A DNA stretch of 64,000 bases, from assembly GCA_025766275.1 (NCBI GenBank), contig JAFKAC010000098.1, positions 124,001-188,000 on the forward strand. Direction: 5' to 3'. The translations under genes were made by a program, and so were the position numbers. This document shows, piece after piece, positions 1 through 11,689 of this stretch. The DNA is from Lactarius indigo. Its lineage: Eukaryota; Basidiomycota; Agaricomycetes; Russulales; Russulaceae. Each line of letters begins with the position of its first letter. The first letter of the stretch is position 1. The notes beneath the pieces are model-generated. The model was not told the DNA's origin, searched no databases, and was given only the letters and a program-made list of their open reading frames with translations.

Positions 1-55
1 GAACCTAAATTGAAGTGGACCGGTGAGGTAATATTGAGAGAAGCCCATGACTACG

Positions 56-733
56 TCATTGATCTCTCAGGGAGAATTCTTCCTTGAGGGTTTGATCGTT
101 TGCTTCAAAGCCCACGATTTGATCCTCGTGGTTGATGTCAAGTGAGCTGGTTAGTTCAGTGCCATACTTAGCGTTGGAGGCTTGGATCGACATTGGGGGT
201 GGCATAGCCCCCCCAGCGACTGCCTGGGTGATGTTAGTGGTTGCATGTGCGGGCGGGGGGGAGGAGAAGCGGGTGGGTGAATGGGAGTGGGAGGATGCAG
301 GTTCTTCCGAAATGTGGGACCAAACGGAGGCGTTTGAGAGGCGGCGTGTGTTTGCACGAGGCATTCTGGTTGTGTTTCGGCCCCTGATTATGATTTCTTC
401 CGGAGCATCTGGAAGATCGGGGGCAGCGTGTTGTCCTGCAGGTGGGGTTGCAGGGTGTGTGCTTTCTTCGGACTCAGGGGAGTTCATCCTCGAGTCTTGG
501 TCTACAGCGGATGGGGGAGTGGAACTAGGGATTGAGATTGTGTTGAGGGCGGTTCCAGGGTTCCCTTCTGCGGGAGGCATTGTGGTAGGTGGGTCGTTTA
601 CGCCCACCGGGTTGTAAGGGTCGGGGTTCTGGAGAGGGGGGGTTGAGAAATGGTCAAAGTAGAGGTTACTCTCGTCGAGAGCGTCGGGGGGGGAGTTCAG
701 GAGGTGGATCCAGGATGGATCATTGCTGGACAA
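56..733 (-). CDS. Hypothetical Pro/Ser-rich protein, probable exon of a host gene
   Basis: Open minus-strand frame of 225 codons ending in TGA. The product is rich in Pro, Ser and Thr, with no domain I recognise, no membrane segment and no zinc motif. No in-frame ATG opens it: the frame begins at TTG, with a stop just upstream and AG dinucleotides that could be a splice acceptor near 733-760. It is therefore more likely a last exon than a whole gene. It lies just beyond the truncated end of retroelement A1 and could have lost upstream exons to that insertion. It could also be a chance frame in GC-rich DNA. No function is assigned. Confidence 0.3.
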   Translation of the reverse strand: MSSNDPSWIHLLNSPPDALDESNLYFDHFSTPPLQNPDPYNPVGVNDPPTTMPPAEGNPGTALNTISIPSSTPPSAVDQDSRMNSPESEESTHPATPPAGQHAAPDLPDAPEEIIIRGRNTTRMPRANTRRLSNASVWSHISEEPASSHSHSPTRFSSPPPAHATTNITQAVAGGAMPPPMSIQASNAKYGTELTSSLDINHEDQIVGFEANDQTLKEEFSLRDQ

Positions 734-815
734 GGGTCACGAGGACACCAGGCATGTTCCTTGTCTGTTTACAGGGGATGTATTGAACGATGAGTAGCTA
801 TACCAGCACCAGCGC

Positions 816-1548
816 TTAAAGAGATGATGGTGGTACAAGGAAGAGAAGGGATGCATAGATGTATCCTTGTGCTATGTTCTCGTCAAGATATGCCTTTAGC
901 TCCTTGTCTTCTTCTGGAGTCAAGGGGTAGATTTTGCAATTGATCTTGTTAGGCGCATCTGGACGCAGTGTGATGGGATGGTCTTCTCTTTCTAGGGGAA
1001 AACACTGTGCTTCTTCATCTGAGAACACTTTGTTGTGGTGCTGGTATTCTTCTGGGATTGTGGTTTCTTTTACTGGGTCAAAGGTTGTTTTAGTTGCTGC
1101 CGCTTTTGCTTCTTGGTGTCGCTTTCTTCGGAAGCGGTACCCTCCTGTCAGGATGGTGACTGCTTCTCCTTTCAGCTCTTGTTTCTTCCAGTCTATGTCT
1201 GGGTTTTTGTGTTCAAACCAGGGGTATCCAAAGATCATTCTGTCTTCTCCTAAACTGGTTACGAAGAATTGGAAAGGAGTTTCCTCTTCTCCTCTTTTTA
1301 TCCATAATTGGCATGTTTCCATCATGGTGCCATCTTTGTTTAGTGATCCATCTACGTTTCGGACCAATCAGGGTGGTTTTAGAGGAGTAGTTCCTAGCCC
1401 AAGTTTTTGGATCAGATTTCAGTCGATTAGGTTGTCTGTTGCACCGCTGTCTAGCAGCACATTTATGCGAGCTTCTTTGTAGTAAAGGCAAACAAGGACT
1501 TTGATTGTCATAGCACTATCTCAAACACTATCCATTGAATTGGCCTCC
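816..1548 (-). pseudogene. pol fragment of A1 (protease and start of RT)
   Basis: Encodes the aspartic protease with its DSGATDN active-site motif and the connection to RT (FPPER, DHPITL, KIYPLTPEEDKEL), then stops near the GYIY motif. TGA at 1368-1370 replaces the AGA of A3. RT catalytic residues, RNase H and integrase are missing, so this copy cannot move by itself. Confidence 0.8.
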
Positions 1549-1558
1549 CTGTCAGCTC

Positions 1559-3253
1559 TCACAGGTCAGCATCGCAAAAATCCTGGTCTAAGGCATAGTA
1601 GCATCTCTTTTCGTCCTCGGTCATGCCTTGGACAAGTGCATGGGCTTGTTGGACTTTGTCTTCAGTTGTGGTAGCGGCCACCTGATGAGGTGCTTGCTTC
1701 TGGGGTGTATGGGGGTGCAGTGTCCGCTTCTTGGGTGTCTGTGGCTCTGGCTTTGGTTATGGTTGGTGATATTTTGTCGTTGGACAGTTCCTAGCCATGT
1801 GTCCTTGCTGTCTGCACTTGAAGCAGCGGCCTTCTTTCATGAGGGCTTTCTTTTCTTCTTCGGTGAGCTTCTTAAAGGGGGTGGAGGTGGTGGCATCTAC
1901 ATCCATCGCATTTGGGTCTCACTTTGGTCGTCCTTGGTGGACGTTCTGGGTTGGCCCTGGGTTCCTATTCCCTGGTCTGGCTTTTAGCAGCTTCCAGTGT
2001 TGATGTTCTGCTCTGGCAGTGGTTTGCCACTCGTCCATGGTGTTTGGAATAGTGGTTCGCATAAGGCAAGTGCGATACAGTCCTGTGGGTAATCCTCTTT
2101 TGAAGAATTCCACTGTTCCAGGGGCATCTCTTGCCCATACTGCTATTCCTGCAAGGTGTTTGAAGTCGAGGATGTAACTGTCCAATGCTCCACCCTGCAT
2201 TGTCAGACTGATGAGCTTCTGATAGGCTCTTTCTTTGTTTAGAGTGTCGGTCCAGTCTCTGTCGAAGGTGTCAAGAAAACCGTCCCAAAGGTCTTTGCTG
2301 TTTTTGGTGAGGGCTTTGGTGGGGTCTGCTAGTGCCGCTTCTATGTCATCTTTGGTTTGGTTGACCCATAGTTGTACACCAGGTCCTTTGAACATTGTGA
2401 GGGCAAATAGTACTCGTGCATAAGGTTCTTTAATAAGTTCATTCTCACTGTTTAACTTGATGTATCACAGTAGTTCTCTTTTGAACTGACCACTCTCTGT
2501 TCTATCTCCAGTGAACGGAGTAGGAGGTGCTCCTTTGAGTCCTCCTGAGCTTGTTGTTGGTGTTCCCCCTGTTCCAGTGCTTGAGCCAGTACCTGTGCCA
2601 GTGCCTGTGGTGTTTATAGCTGACATGATGAGTGTTGGCTGTGGTGTGATGGGGATCTGGGGTGATTTGACTGGGGAAGGAAATCTGATTGGTGGTAGTG
2701 GGACTGGGAATCCTTCTTCTGCTGGGGATGGTTCTATCCAAATAGGGATAGTGGGGCTGGCTTGTGATGAAGCTTGTGTGGGTACTGTGATGTCTAGGCG
2801 GTGTTCTGAGGAGTGAGATAGTTCTAAGTGTGATTCCACTTCGTCTGAGCTGGGTTCTTCTTCTGATGAGTCTTGTTGTAGTCCGTATGTTCCCCTAGTG
2901 TTTCTTGGTGCTGAGGATGATTGTTGTATGGGTGTTTCTGGGCTCTGTTCATCTTCTTCGTTCCACCAGCCTAGTCCTTCAGTGAATCTTTGTGGTGTGA
3001 TGTTTATGGCTCTGGTGTGGTATGTGTTCCGAAAGTATCGGAGGATGTACCAGTTGTTGTTGATGAATTCTACTGGTCTGAGTTCACCTTTGATGAGGCA
3101 CTTGTAACAAGGTGGTCTGTTTGGTGTTGTGGCCCAGCGAGCTCCTCTTCCTAGTTGACTGCTTTTAACATGATGTGGGAGGTCGTCTTGTGTTCTGGTT
3201 GTGACTGGAGTCCAATTGTTGTCTGATTCAAAGGTGACACTGATGCTAGCCAC
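1559..3253 (-). pseudogene. gag of A1 with two nonsense mutations
   Basis: Same frame and nearly the same length as gag of A3 (564 versus 563 codons from the GTG). It contains the N-terminal segment with RPVEF, a Ser/Thr/Gly-rich linker, the capsid-like Retrotrans_gag region and the CCHC knuckle CFKCRQQGHMARNC. The frame is broken only by TGA at 2465-2467 and TGA at 1919-1921. At both places A3 has CGA, so each is a single C to T change at a CpG. The copy is otherwise well preserved. Confidence 0.85.
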
Positions 3254-3461
3254 AATTGTGGTCTGTCTTGGGTGCTGGTTTGTGTAAGGGGATGGCTGAA
3301 GCAGCCTCTTGTGTCAGGGAGGATCCGTCGCCCAGCTGTGCCATCGTTTCTGGGTTCTGTGGAGTGTCTGGTTGTTGGCTGATGTGTCCTCTTGGATCGT
3401 TGCCCACTCTGCTGTGTGGCAGTAGTGTCTTGGGTGTGTAGGAAGTTGTAGACTTGGCTTA

Positions 3462-3597
3462 TGTTACACCCTAGCAGGGGCGTGGGTTCTGGAAGTTCTG
3501 AATCACACAAGTATCAAGCGAAGACATCTGTTGTCTTATTGCTATGAAATACAAGTGGCAAAAGTGTGGCACAAGGTGCAGCACTACTCTGTAATGT
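3462..3597 (-). repeat. 5' LTR fragment of A1 (U5 end only)
   Basis: Reverse complement of the last ~136 bp of the A LTR, ending in the typical CA terminus at 3462. The rest of the LTR is missing: at 3591-3600 the sequence passes straight into plus-strand gag of A2, with only a couple of shared bases at the joint. Confidence 0.8.
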
Positions 3598-4475
3598 GAA
3601 CTTATCAAAGAACCTTATGCACGAGTACTATTCGCCCTTACAATGTTCAAAGGACCCAGTGTACAACTATGGGTCAACCAAACCAAAGATGACATGGAAG
3701 CGGCACTAGCAGACCCCACCAAAGCCCTCACCAAAAACAGCAAAGACCTTTGGGATGGCTTTCTCAGCACCTTCGACAGAGACTGGACCGACACTCTAAA
3801 CAAAGAAAGAGCCTATCAGAAGCTCATCAGTCTGACAATGCAGGGTGGAGCATTGGACAGTTACATCCTCGACTTCAAACACCTTGCAGGAATAGCAGTA
3901 TGGGCAAGAGATGCCCCTGGAACAGTGGAATTCTTCAAAAGAGGATTACCCACAGGACTGTATTGTGCTTGCCTTATGCGAACCACTATTCCAAACACCA
4001 TGGACGAGTGGCAAACCACTGCCAGAGCAGAACACCAACGCTGGAAGCTGCTAAAAGCCAGACCAGGGAATAGAAACCCAGGGCCAACCCAGAACGTCCA
4101 CCAAGGATGACCAAAGCGAGACCCAAATGCGATGGATGTAGATGCCACCACCTCCACCCCCTTTAAGAAGCTCACCGAAGAAGAAAAGAAAGCCCTCATG
4201 AAAGAAGGCCGCTGCTTCAAGTGCAGACAGCAAGGACACATGGCTAGGAACTGTCAACGACAAAATATCACCAACATAACCAAAGCCAGAGCCACAGACA
4301 CCCAAGAAGCGGACACTGCACCCCCATACACCCCAGAAGCAAGCACCTCATCGGTGGCCACTACTGCAACTGAAGACAAAGTCCGACAAGCCCATGCACT
4401 TGTCCAAGGCATGACTGAAGACGAAAAGAGATGCTACTATGCCTTAGACCAGGATGTTTGCAATGCTGACCTGTG
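3598..4475 (+). pseudogene. gag fragment of A2
   Basis: Covers the capsid-like region and the zinc knuckle CFKCRQQGHMARNC, in the same frame as A3 gag, and ends at the same TGA after a DQDVCNADL tail. TGA at 4108-4110 replaces CGA of A3, which splits it. The first ~270 codons of gag are missing. Confidence 0.85.
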
Positions 4476-4514
4476 AGAGCTGACAGGGAGGCCAATTCAA
4501 TGTATAGTGTTCAC

Positions 4515-5094
4515 TGTTATGATCCAATGCTTTGGACCTCAGTCACAGTATGTCTCCACCCCACCTTTCCCCTTCTGTATTATACCTTGTTACCAAAGGA
4601 GCTACTGCTACTAGTGGCGTTGTTTCTTTTGATCCGAACTTCTGTTTGCTCCGTTTAGTCTCTTTGATATTGTGTGGACTTGTGTTCATGTTGTTTGGAA
4701 CCCTGTCCTATATAAACCTGTACCATAGACCGTAGGAAGCCAGACTTGGCTTCATTTGCAATCTAGCAACCTTGCCTCCGTACTTTGGTGTGACCTCGTC
4801 TTATTCCCCTCTTCTTGTGCATCCCCTACCTCAGTCCCTAACCAGGACACTTTGAAGTCTTTGCAGTTGAACTATATCAACGCGTCACACCTGTTATACT
4901 CTGTGCACTAGCAAGATCAAGTGTAGAGAAGTGTCAGACACTTCGGACGAGGAGTCCTACATTGCAGAGTAGTGCTGCACCCTGTGCCACACTTTTGCCA
5001 CTTGTATTTCATAGCAATAAGACAACAGAAGTCTTCGCTTGATACTTGTGTGATTAGAAACCTTTAGAACCCATGCCCCTGCTAGGGTGTAACA
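4515..5094 (+). repeat. Solo LTR, family A, with 5-bp TSD TTCAC
   Basis: 580-bp LTR starting TGTTATG and ending GTGTAACA, flanked by TTCAC at 4510-4514 and 5095-5099. Removing the LTR and one TSD restores the gag-pol junction seen in A3. It has a TATATAA box and the AGACTTGGCTT start-site motif of the family. It marks an independent A insertion into A2, later reduced to a solo LTR by LTR-LTR recombination. Confidence 0.95.
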
Positions 5095-5099
5095 TTCAC

Positions 5100-8000
5100 G
5101 ATAGTGCTATGACAATCAAAGTCCTTGTTTGCCTTTACTACAAAGAAGCTCGCATAAATGTGCTGCTAGACAGCGGTGCAACAGATAACCTAATCGACCG
5201 AAATCTGATCCAAAAACTTGGGCTAGGAACTACTCCTCTAAAACCACCCAGATTGGTCCGAAACGTAGATGGATCACTAAACAAAGATGGCACCATGATG
5301 GAAACATGCCAATTATGGATAAAAAGAGGAGAAGAGGAAACTCCTTTCCAATTCTTCGTAACCAGTTTAGGAGAAGATAGAATGATCTTCGGATACCCCT
5401 GGTTTGAACACAAAAACCCAGACATAGACTGGAAGAAACAAGAGCTGAAAGGAGAAGCAGTCACCATCCTAACAAGAGGGTACCACTTCCGAAGAAAGCA
5501 ACACCAAGAAGCAAAAGCATCAACCACTAAAACAACCTTTGACCCAGTAAAAGAAACCACAATCCCAGAAGAATATCAGCGCCACAACAAAGTATTCTCA
5601 GACGAAGAAGCACAGCACTTTCCCCCAGAAAGAGAAGAAGACCATCCCATCACACTGCACCCAGATGCGCCTAACAAGATTAACTGCAAAATCTACCCCT
5701 TGACTCCAGAAGAAGACAAGGAGCTAAAGGCATATCTTGACGAGAACATAGCACAAGGATACATCTATGAAGGAAGATCCCCTACGCTTCCTCCTTCTTC
5801 TTTAGAAAGAAAACAGATGGAGGGTTGCGCCCCATCCTTGACTACAGACCCCTAAACACTTGGACAATAAAAGACACTTACCCACTACCTCTCATCTCTG
5901 ACATTTTGACCAACTTGAATGGGAAAACACTGTTCTCAAAGTTCGACATTAGATGGGGGTACCACAATATTCGCATAAAAGAGGAAGACCAGTGGAAGGC
6001 AGCCTTCAAAACACCAAGGGGATTGTTCATCCCTCGAGTAATGACCTTTGGCCTCACAAATGCACCAGCCACCTTTGCAAGAACCATGAGCAGAATACTC
6101 CGACCACTCATGGACAAATACCCCAGAGAACTATTTGTGTATATGGACGATGTCCTAATAGCCACAGAAGAAGACACAGAGGGCCACAGACAAATCGTAC
6201 ACGAGTTCTTGGAAATCTGCGAAAAAGAGTCTTACTTTCTCAAAGCATCAAAATGTGTGTTCAAACAAAGAAAGATCCATTACCTAGGCATTGTCATCGA
6301 CAGGTCCCAGATCAAAATCGACCCGAAAAAGGTAGAAGGACTAAAAGACTGGCCAAGAGACATCAAGTCGGTGAAACAAGCAAGAAGCGTGTTGGGGACA
6401 CTAAGCTATCAGCAACCCTTCATCCCCAACTTCACTCACTTAGCAAGACCCATCACGGACACAATAAAGACGTTAGAAGGCCCCTTCAAATGGACAAAAG
6501 AAGCAGCAGAAGCCCTGGAAACTCTCATCACGCTTGTGTGCAAAGATCCCATCTTATGTCAACCAGATATGGACAAACCCTTTGAACTAGAAGTAGATGC
6601 CTCCGCCTTCACCACAGGGGCAATCTTAACACAAAGAGACAACTGAAACAAACCACAAGCTGTGGGATACTTCTCCAAATCATTTTCAGAAGCGGAACGC
6701 AACTATGACATCCATGACAGAGAACTCCTAGCGGTAATCAGAGGACTAGAACACTGGAGACACCTTCTTTTAGGGTCCCCCCACGAAATCACAGTGTTTG
6801 CAGACCACAAAAACCTAGAATACTATCGCCACCACCAACAAATCAATAGGAGAGTGGCGTGTTACATCCCCAGACTTGCAGACTATCACATTAAACTCCA
6901 CCACAAACCAGGACCCCAGAATCATGCAGGTGCCCTGTCAAGGCGCCCTGATCATGACACCGGAGCAGGAGACAACACCGATGTAGTGGTCCTGACCCCA
7001 ACTATCTTCGCAAACTCTGCTCTCTCCATACAGATAGATGACCAGGTCATGGCACACCAATTAGACCATCAAGACACTCTGGATGAGTGGGCCACACCCT
7101 TCCACCTAGTGAAACAAGGGAAACACTGGTGAAAAGGCAACAAATTGGTGGTTGTGGACAACACACCGCTAAAGAGGGGGGTCATTTCCCTGTTCCATGA
7201 CACAAAAACAGCTGGACACCCCAGAATAACAAAACCTTGTGGCTGGTGTCACAAGACTTCTGGTGGCCAAACATGAAAGATGACATATCCGCATATGTAA
7301 AGGGTTGTGCCACATGTCAATCAAACAAGAACTTCCCTGGGAACCCAAAACCACCGATATTCCCCATTAAGACTTACCCAGAAGCACTCCCCTTTGAAAC
7401 CATTGCCCTAGACTTCATCACAAAACTACCCCATTCAGAAGACAATAATACAATTCTCACCATCACAGATCATGACTGTTCCAAAGCAGCCTTCTTTATC
7501 CCATGCAGCAAAACAATAGATGCAGAAGGAGTGGCAAAACTCTATGCCAAAACTGTCCTGCCACACTATGGACTACCAAGAAGGGTCATCTCCAACAGAG
7601 ACCCCAGATTCACAGCGAAGTTCATCAAAGAACTATGTAGAGTGCTTCGACATAGAACAAAACATCAGCACAGTGTTGATAAGTGACCCTTGCGCACTTA
7701 GCGGCTCTTACGGACCGGACTTACAGATACGGACTGCTGTAGATTAATTAGGACCGCTTTAGATTAGATTTGATCTGTACAATCTCGGACTTCTTTATCT
7801 ATGACATCATGTACAGTGACATCATATGGACATATCCAGACCTTTCATTGTACTATGTGTTCTTGTATCTTTCTTTGTTCTCTTTTTGTTCTATCCTTAT
7901 TATGATGTCATTATGATATCACTTACTTCTAGACTCTCCTTGTTCTTTCTGTCCTTGTTCTCAGAACGTCCACTCCTTTGTCCATTTGTAGAACAACAAC

Positions 8001-10547
8001 TGTCTTGTAGTACGTGACTTGTGTTACATCCCTTGTATAGTGTCACTCCCAGAAAGTGTATAAGTAGAGTAGCATGTACGCTCCTGGTCCACATCAGTTC
8101 TCACTGTTTGTGTGCCAGGTAAGCTCCCTTCCCTCCAATGTATATCATCAGTTCTCACTGTTTGTGTGCCAGACAACCTCTGCTTCACTCTGCTTGACTT
8201 CATCCCTGTTGCTGCCTTTCAGCCACTCTTGATATCTCACCACAGTCTTCTTGTCACTGTGAGTATCATCTTCATGTGTGCTGTTCATCACACAGCATAC
8301 CACCCACAAACAGATGGACAATCAGAACGAACAAGCCAGTAGCTAGAGCAGTACCTCCGAATGTTCATAAACCACCAACAAAACAACTGGACGGAGCTAC
8401 TACCACTGGCACAGTACACCCACAACTCTTGGCCAAGCACAACCACTTAAAAGGCACCCTATGAACTAATTCTTGGATACATCCCAAGAGTACACCAACC
8501 AGAAAGAATGACCACAGTGCCAGGAACACAAGAAAGACTAGAGTGGATCCAGGAAGCCAGAAGGACTGCCCAAGCAGCGATTACCCACGCACAGTCACTC
8601 TACAAAGGATCCTCTCGCTTTGAACAACACACAGAAGGAGATAGTGTGTGGCTGGATGCCAGGAACTTGAAAACAACACACCCTAGTTTCAAGTTAGCCC
8701 CAAAAAGATATGGACCCTTCAGGGTTACAAAAAAGATCTCTGCCACCACATATGCCCTGAAACTTCCCCATCAGTGGCGGATCCACCCAGTATTCCATGT
8801 GTCCCTCCTGATGCCATACAAAGAAACCTCCCTACATGGAAAGAACTTTACAGAACCACCCCCAGATCTAGTAGATGGAGAACAGGAGTGGGAAGTCGAG
8901 AAAATACTAGAAACAAGATGCCACAGGAACCAGTTACAGTTCCTAATCAAGTGGAAAGGATACTCCGATGCACACAATAGCTGAGAACCAGAAAAGAATC
9001 TCAACGCCCCAGAACTTATTCAGGAACACTTTGAAAACAACCCCAGAAGCAAAGGAGCAAAGCAGTGGTTAAAATGAAAGGAAGTAACAATACAAACAGT
9101 AACCACCTTCCCCACTAGCTTCTCCACCATGCCCTCTCGCTCCTCCTCTGTAGAACGCCTCATTGCCCGTGCCATGGAAAGAGGCTCCTTTGATGAAACA
9201 CCCTCTGTCACACCCTCCTCTGGCTATTCCCCTTTCCCAGTACAACCCCCTTCCTTGCCTTCACTCATCCAGGAACCACAGCCCATCGATCCCACCATGC
9301 CCAGCGTCATAGAAACAGAAGGAGGAGGAATAGCCCTTCACGTTCCCCCTCCTGGACACACAGCTCCCCCTACTCCTGAGATACACCAACCTACCACCTC
9401 CCCCCCTGATCCTAGAGTGACTATAGCTCGCCTCAGTGAAATAGTTAACGACCCAATCGTGGACGCACTCCCCATTAACTATGAAAGGATGCACATCACT
9501 GCTGAAGAAGATGACGACCCCGGCTACCCCTTCTTCTTGAACGACCCCTGGAGCAGCCGCTATGTCCACTTCCTCATCCCTGATGACGCTGACCCAACCT
9601 CATACATCTGAAAGGATGCTAAATGGATCAAGATCAGCGAAAGCAAAGAAGAGGCCATCGGCACCATGGGCAAAAACCTCCCCCACTATGGCCTCCCCCT
9701 CTTCCTCTTTCCCAAAGATGACAACCCCCACAATCCAGCTCCCCCCCTCACCCCAGCTCAGATGCAGAACTTCGATGAAGCTTCCCCCACAGCCAGACAA
9801 GTCAATGAAGTCCTAGAAGACCTGAGAGATGACCGCCTCACAGCAGAAATCTCCAGGACTCGCCAATTCTTGCGAAACCAGAAGGCCCTCCGAAAGGAGA
9901 TTGAAGGCCTGTACAAGACAATGGAGCCCCTCAAAAGGCACCTCCTCAACATGGACATGCAACTACCCAGCACCCGAAGGAGGCTACAAGAGCACAAGGC
10001 CTACGTCCGAATTGCAGACCAGTGGCTCACACTACACCCTCCTCCTCCTGAAGAAGAAACTCACCCCTTTGGAGTCCACCCCATTCCTGCCCCTGCTCCA
10101 CCTCGCTACCACTCCATGCCAAGACTCCATGACGAACCAGAAGGGCCTAGTCCTTCTGCAGAAAGAAAGAAAAGGTACAAGCGCAGGCCCAACAAGAAGG
10201 GGACTGGCACCATCCAACTTTGTTACAGGTGCCAGTCTGAAGACCACCTCTCCTTCGCTTGTCCTCAAAAACAAAAGTACTGCTGGAGGTGTTCTAGCAC
10301 TGACCACTTCCCCTACCAGTGCCTTTGGCCAGCCCCAGAAGAACGCACTCAGTGGTGTGGCAAGTGTTTCACCAGCAACAGCCACGAAGAAATCAAGTGC
10401 CCCAAGTATGAAAGTTGTTGCAAGTGTGGGGCCTATGGTCCCTTCAACTTCCTTCGCCAACATCAATGCCCCCTCCCTCGTGAAAGCACTCCAGCCAACG
10501 ATGTGGACAATGATGTCTACGATCTGATGGACTTCGGAGCACTCTAG
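5100..10547 (+). pseudogene. pol of A2, degraded
   Basis: Retains recognisable protease (LLDSGATDN), RT (FVYMDDVLIAT), RNase H, integrase (zinc-binding part and core), chromodomain (IKWKGYSDAHNS) and the C-terminal coiled-coil and Cys-rich module. Compared with A3 pol it has 1-nt indels near 5782, 7228 and 7650. Stops from CGA lie at 6644-6646, 9076-9078 and 9609-9611, and stops from TGG at 7130-7132, 8340-8342 and 8982-8984. A solo E LTR interrupts integrase between the second and third catalytic regions. The last segment (9666-10547) is still open and carries the zinc array. Confidence 0.88.
7674..8290 (+). repeat. Solo LTR, family E, with 5-bp TSD CACAG
   Basis: 617-bp insertion starting TGTTGAT and ending CATCA, flanked by CACAG at 7669-7673 and 8291-8295. 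Removing it rejoins the integrase sequence seen in A3. It has a TATAAG box near 8059. A 26-bp segment is duplicated at 8093-8118 and 8147-8172. No other E copy or coding part is visible in the window. Confidence 0.9.
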
Positions 10548-10571
10548 GGAGAGTTGACTTAGAGAGGGGCT

Positions 10572-11155
10572 CATGTTATGATCCAATGCTTCGGACCTCA
10601 GTTACAGTGTGTTCTCATCTTGTTCTTTCCCCTTCTGTCCCATACCTTGTTACCCAAAGGAGCTACTGCTGTCAGTGGCGTTACTTGTCTTGATCCAAAT
10701 GTCTCTTTACTCCATCTAGTTCCTTTGCTTCTGTGTGGGCCTGTGTTCATGTTGTTTGGAACCTCGCCCTATATAAACCTGTACCATAGACTGTAGGAAG
10801 CCAGACTTGGCTTCGTTTGCAATCTAGCAACCTTGCCTCCATATTTTGGTGTGACCTTGCCTTATTCCCCTCTCCTTGTGCATCCCCTACCTCAGTCCCT
10901 AACCAGGACACCTCGAAGTCTTTGCAGTTGAACTATATCAACGCGTCACACCTGTTATACTCTGTGCACTAGCAAGATCAAGTGTAGAGAAGTGTCAGAC
11001 ACTTCGGACGAGGAGTCCTACATTACAGAGTAGTGCTGCACCCTGTGCCACACTTTTGCCACTTGTATTTCATAGCAATAAGACAAGAGAGGTCTTCGCT
11101 TGATACTTGTGTGATTCAGAACTTCCAGAACCCACGCCCCTGCTAGGGCATAACA
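10572..11155 (+). repeat. 3' LTR of A2
   Basis: 584-bp family A LTR, TGTTATG to GCATAACA, preceded by the purine-rich tract GAGAGGGGCTCA that primes plus-strand synthesis. It is several percent diverged from the A3 LTRs. It abuts minus-strand gag of another A copy at 11156. Confidence 0.92.
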
Positions 11156-11481
11156 GTGGGTGTTTCTGGGTTCTGTTTGTCTTCTTCATTCCACCAGCCT
11201 AGTCCTTCAGCGAATCTTTGTGGTGTGATGTTTATGGCTCTGGTATGATATGTGTTTTGAAAGTATCAGAGGATGTACCAGTTGTTGTTGATGAATTCTA
11301 CTGGTCTGAGTTCGCCTTTGATGAGGCACTTGTAACAAGGTGGTCTGTTTGGTGTTGTGGCCCAGCGAGCTCCTCTTCCTAGTTGACTGCTTTTAACATG
11401 ATGTGGGAGGTCGTCTTGTGTTCTGGTTGTGACTGGAGTCCAATTGTTGTCTGATTCAAAGGTGACACTGATGCTAGCCAC
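11156..11481 (-). pseudogene. gag N-terminal fragment of A4
   Basis: Starts at the same GTG as A3 gag (context ATTGTGG) and matches it through CYKCLIKGELRPVEF and the NNNWYILRY region. A TGA at 11266-11268 replaces CGA of A3. The frame is then cut off by the A2 LTR. Confidence 0.8.
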
Positions 11482-11689
11482 AATTGTGGTCTGTCTTGGG
11501 TGCTGGTTTGTGTAAGGGGATGGCTGAAGCAGCCTCTTGTGTCAGGGAGGATCCGTCGCCTGGCTGTGCCATCGTTTCTGGGTTCTGTGGAGTGTCTGGT
11601 TGTTGGCTGATGCGTCCTCTTGGATCGTTGCCCACTCTGCTGTGTGGCAGTAGTGTCTTGGGTGTGTAGGGAGTTGTAGACTTGGCTTA

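Larger units (their letters stand above)
816..3597 (-). mobile_element. Ty3/Gypsy chromovirus copy A1, truncated at both ends
   Basis: Minus-strand relic of family A. From high to low coordinates it holds the terminal 136 bp of a 5' LTR, the leader, gag, and pol only as far as the start of RT. Gag and pol peptides match the intact copy A3 at 42181-50044 almost residue for residue. The RT match fails near 850, where the sequence departs from A3. The LTR end breaks off at about 3597, where a plus-strand gag of another A copy begins, so the two copies are joined head to head. Confidence 0.85.
3597..11155 (+). mobile_element. Ty3/Gypsy chromovirus copy A2, 5'-truncated, with two nested solo LTRs
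   Basis: Plus-strand family A copy that begins abruptly inside gag and ends with a complete 3' LTR. It lacks the 5' LTR, leader and gag N-terminus. A solo A LTR sits between gag and pol (4515-5094) and a solo E LTR sits in integrase (7674-8290). Many stops and 1-nt indels relative to A3 show that it is long dead. No TSD can be tested because the 5' end is lost. Confidence 0.88.
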
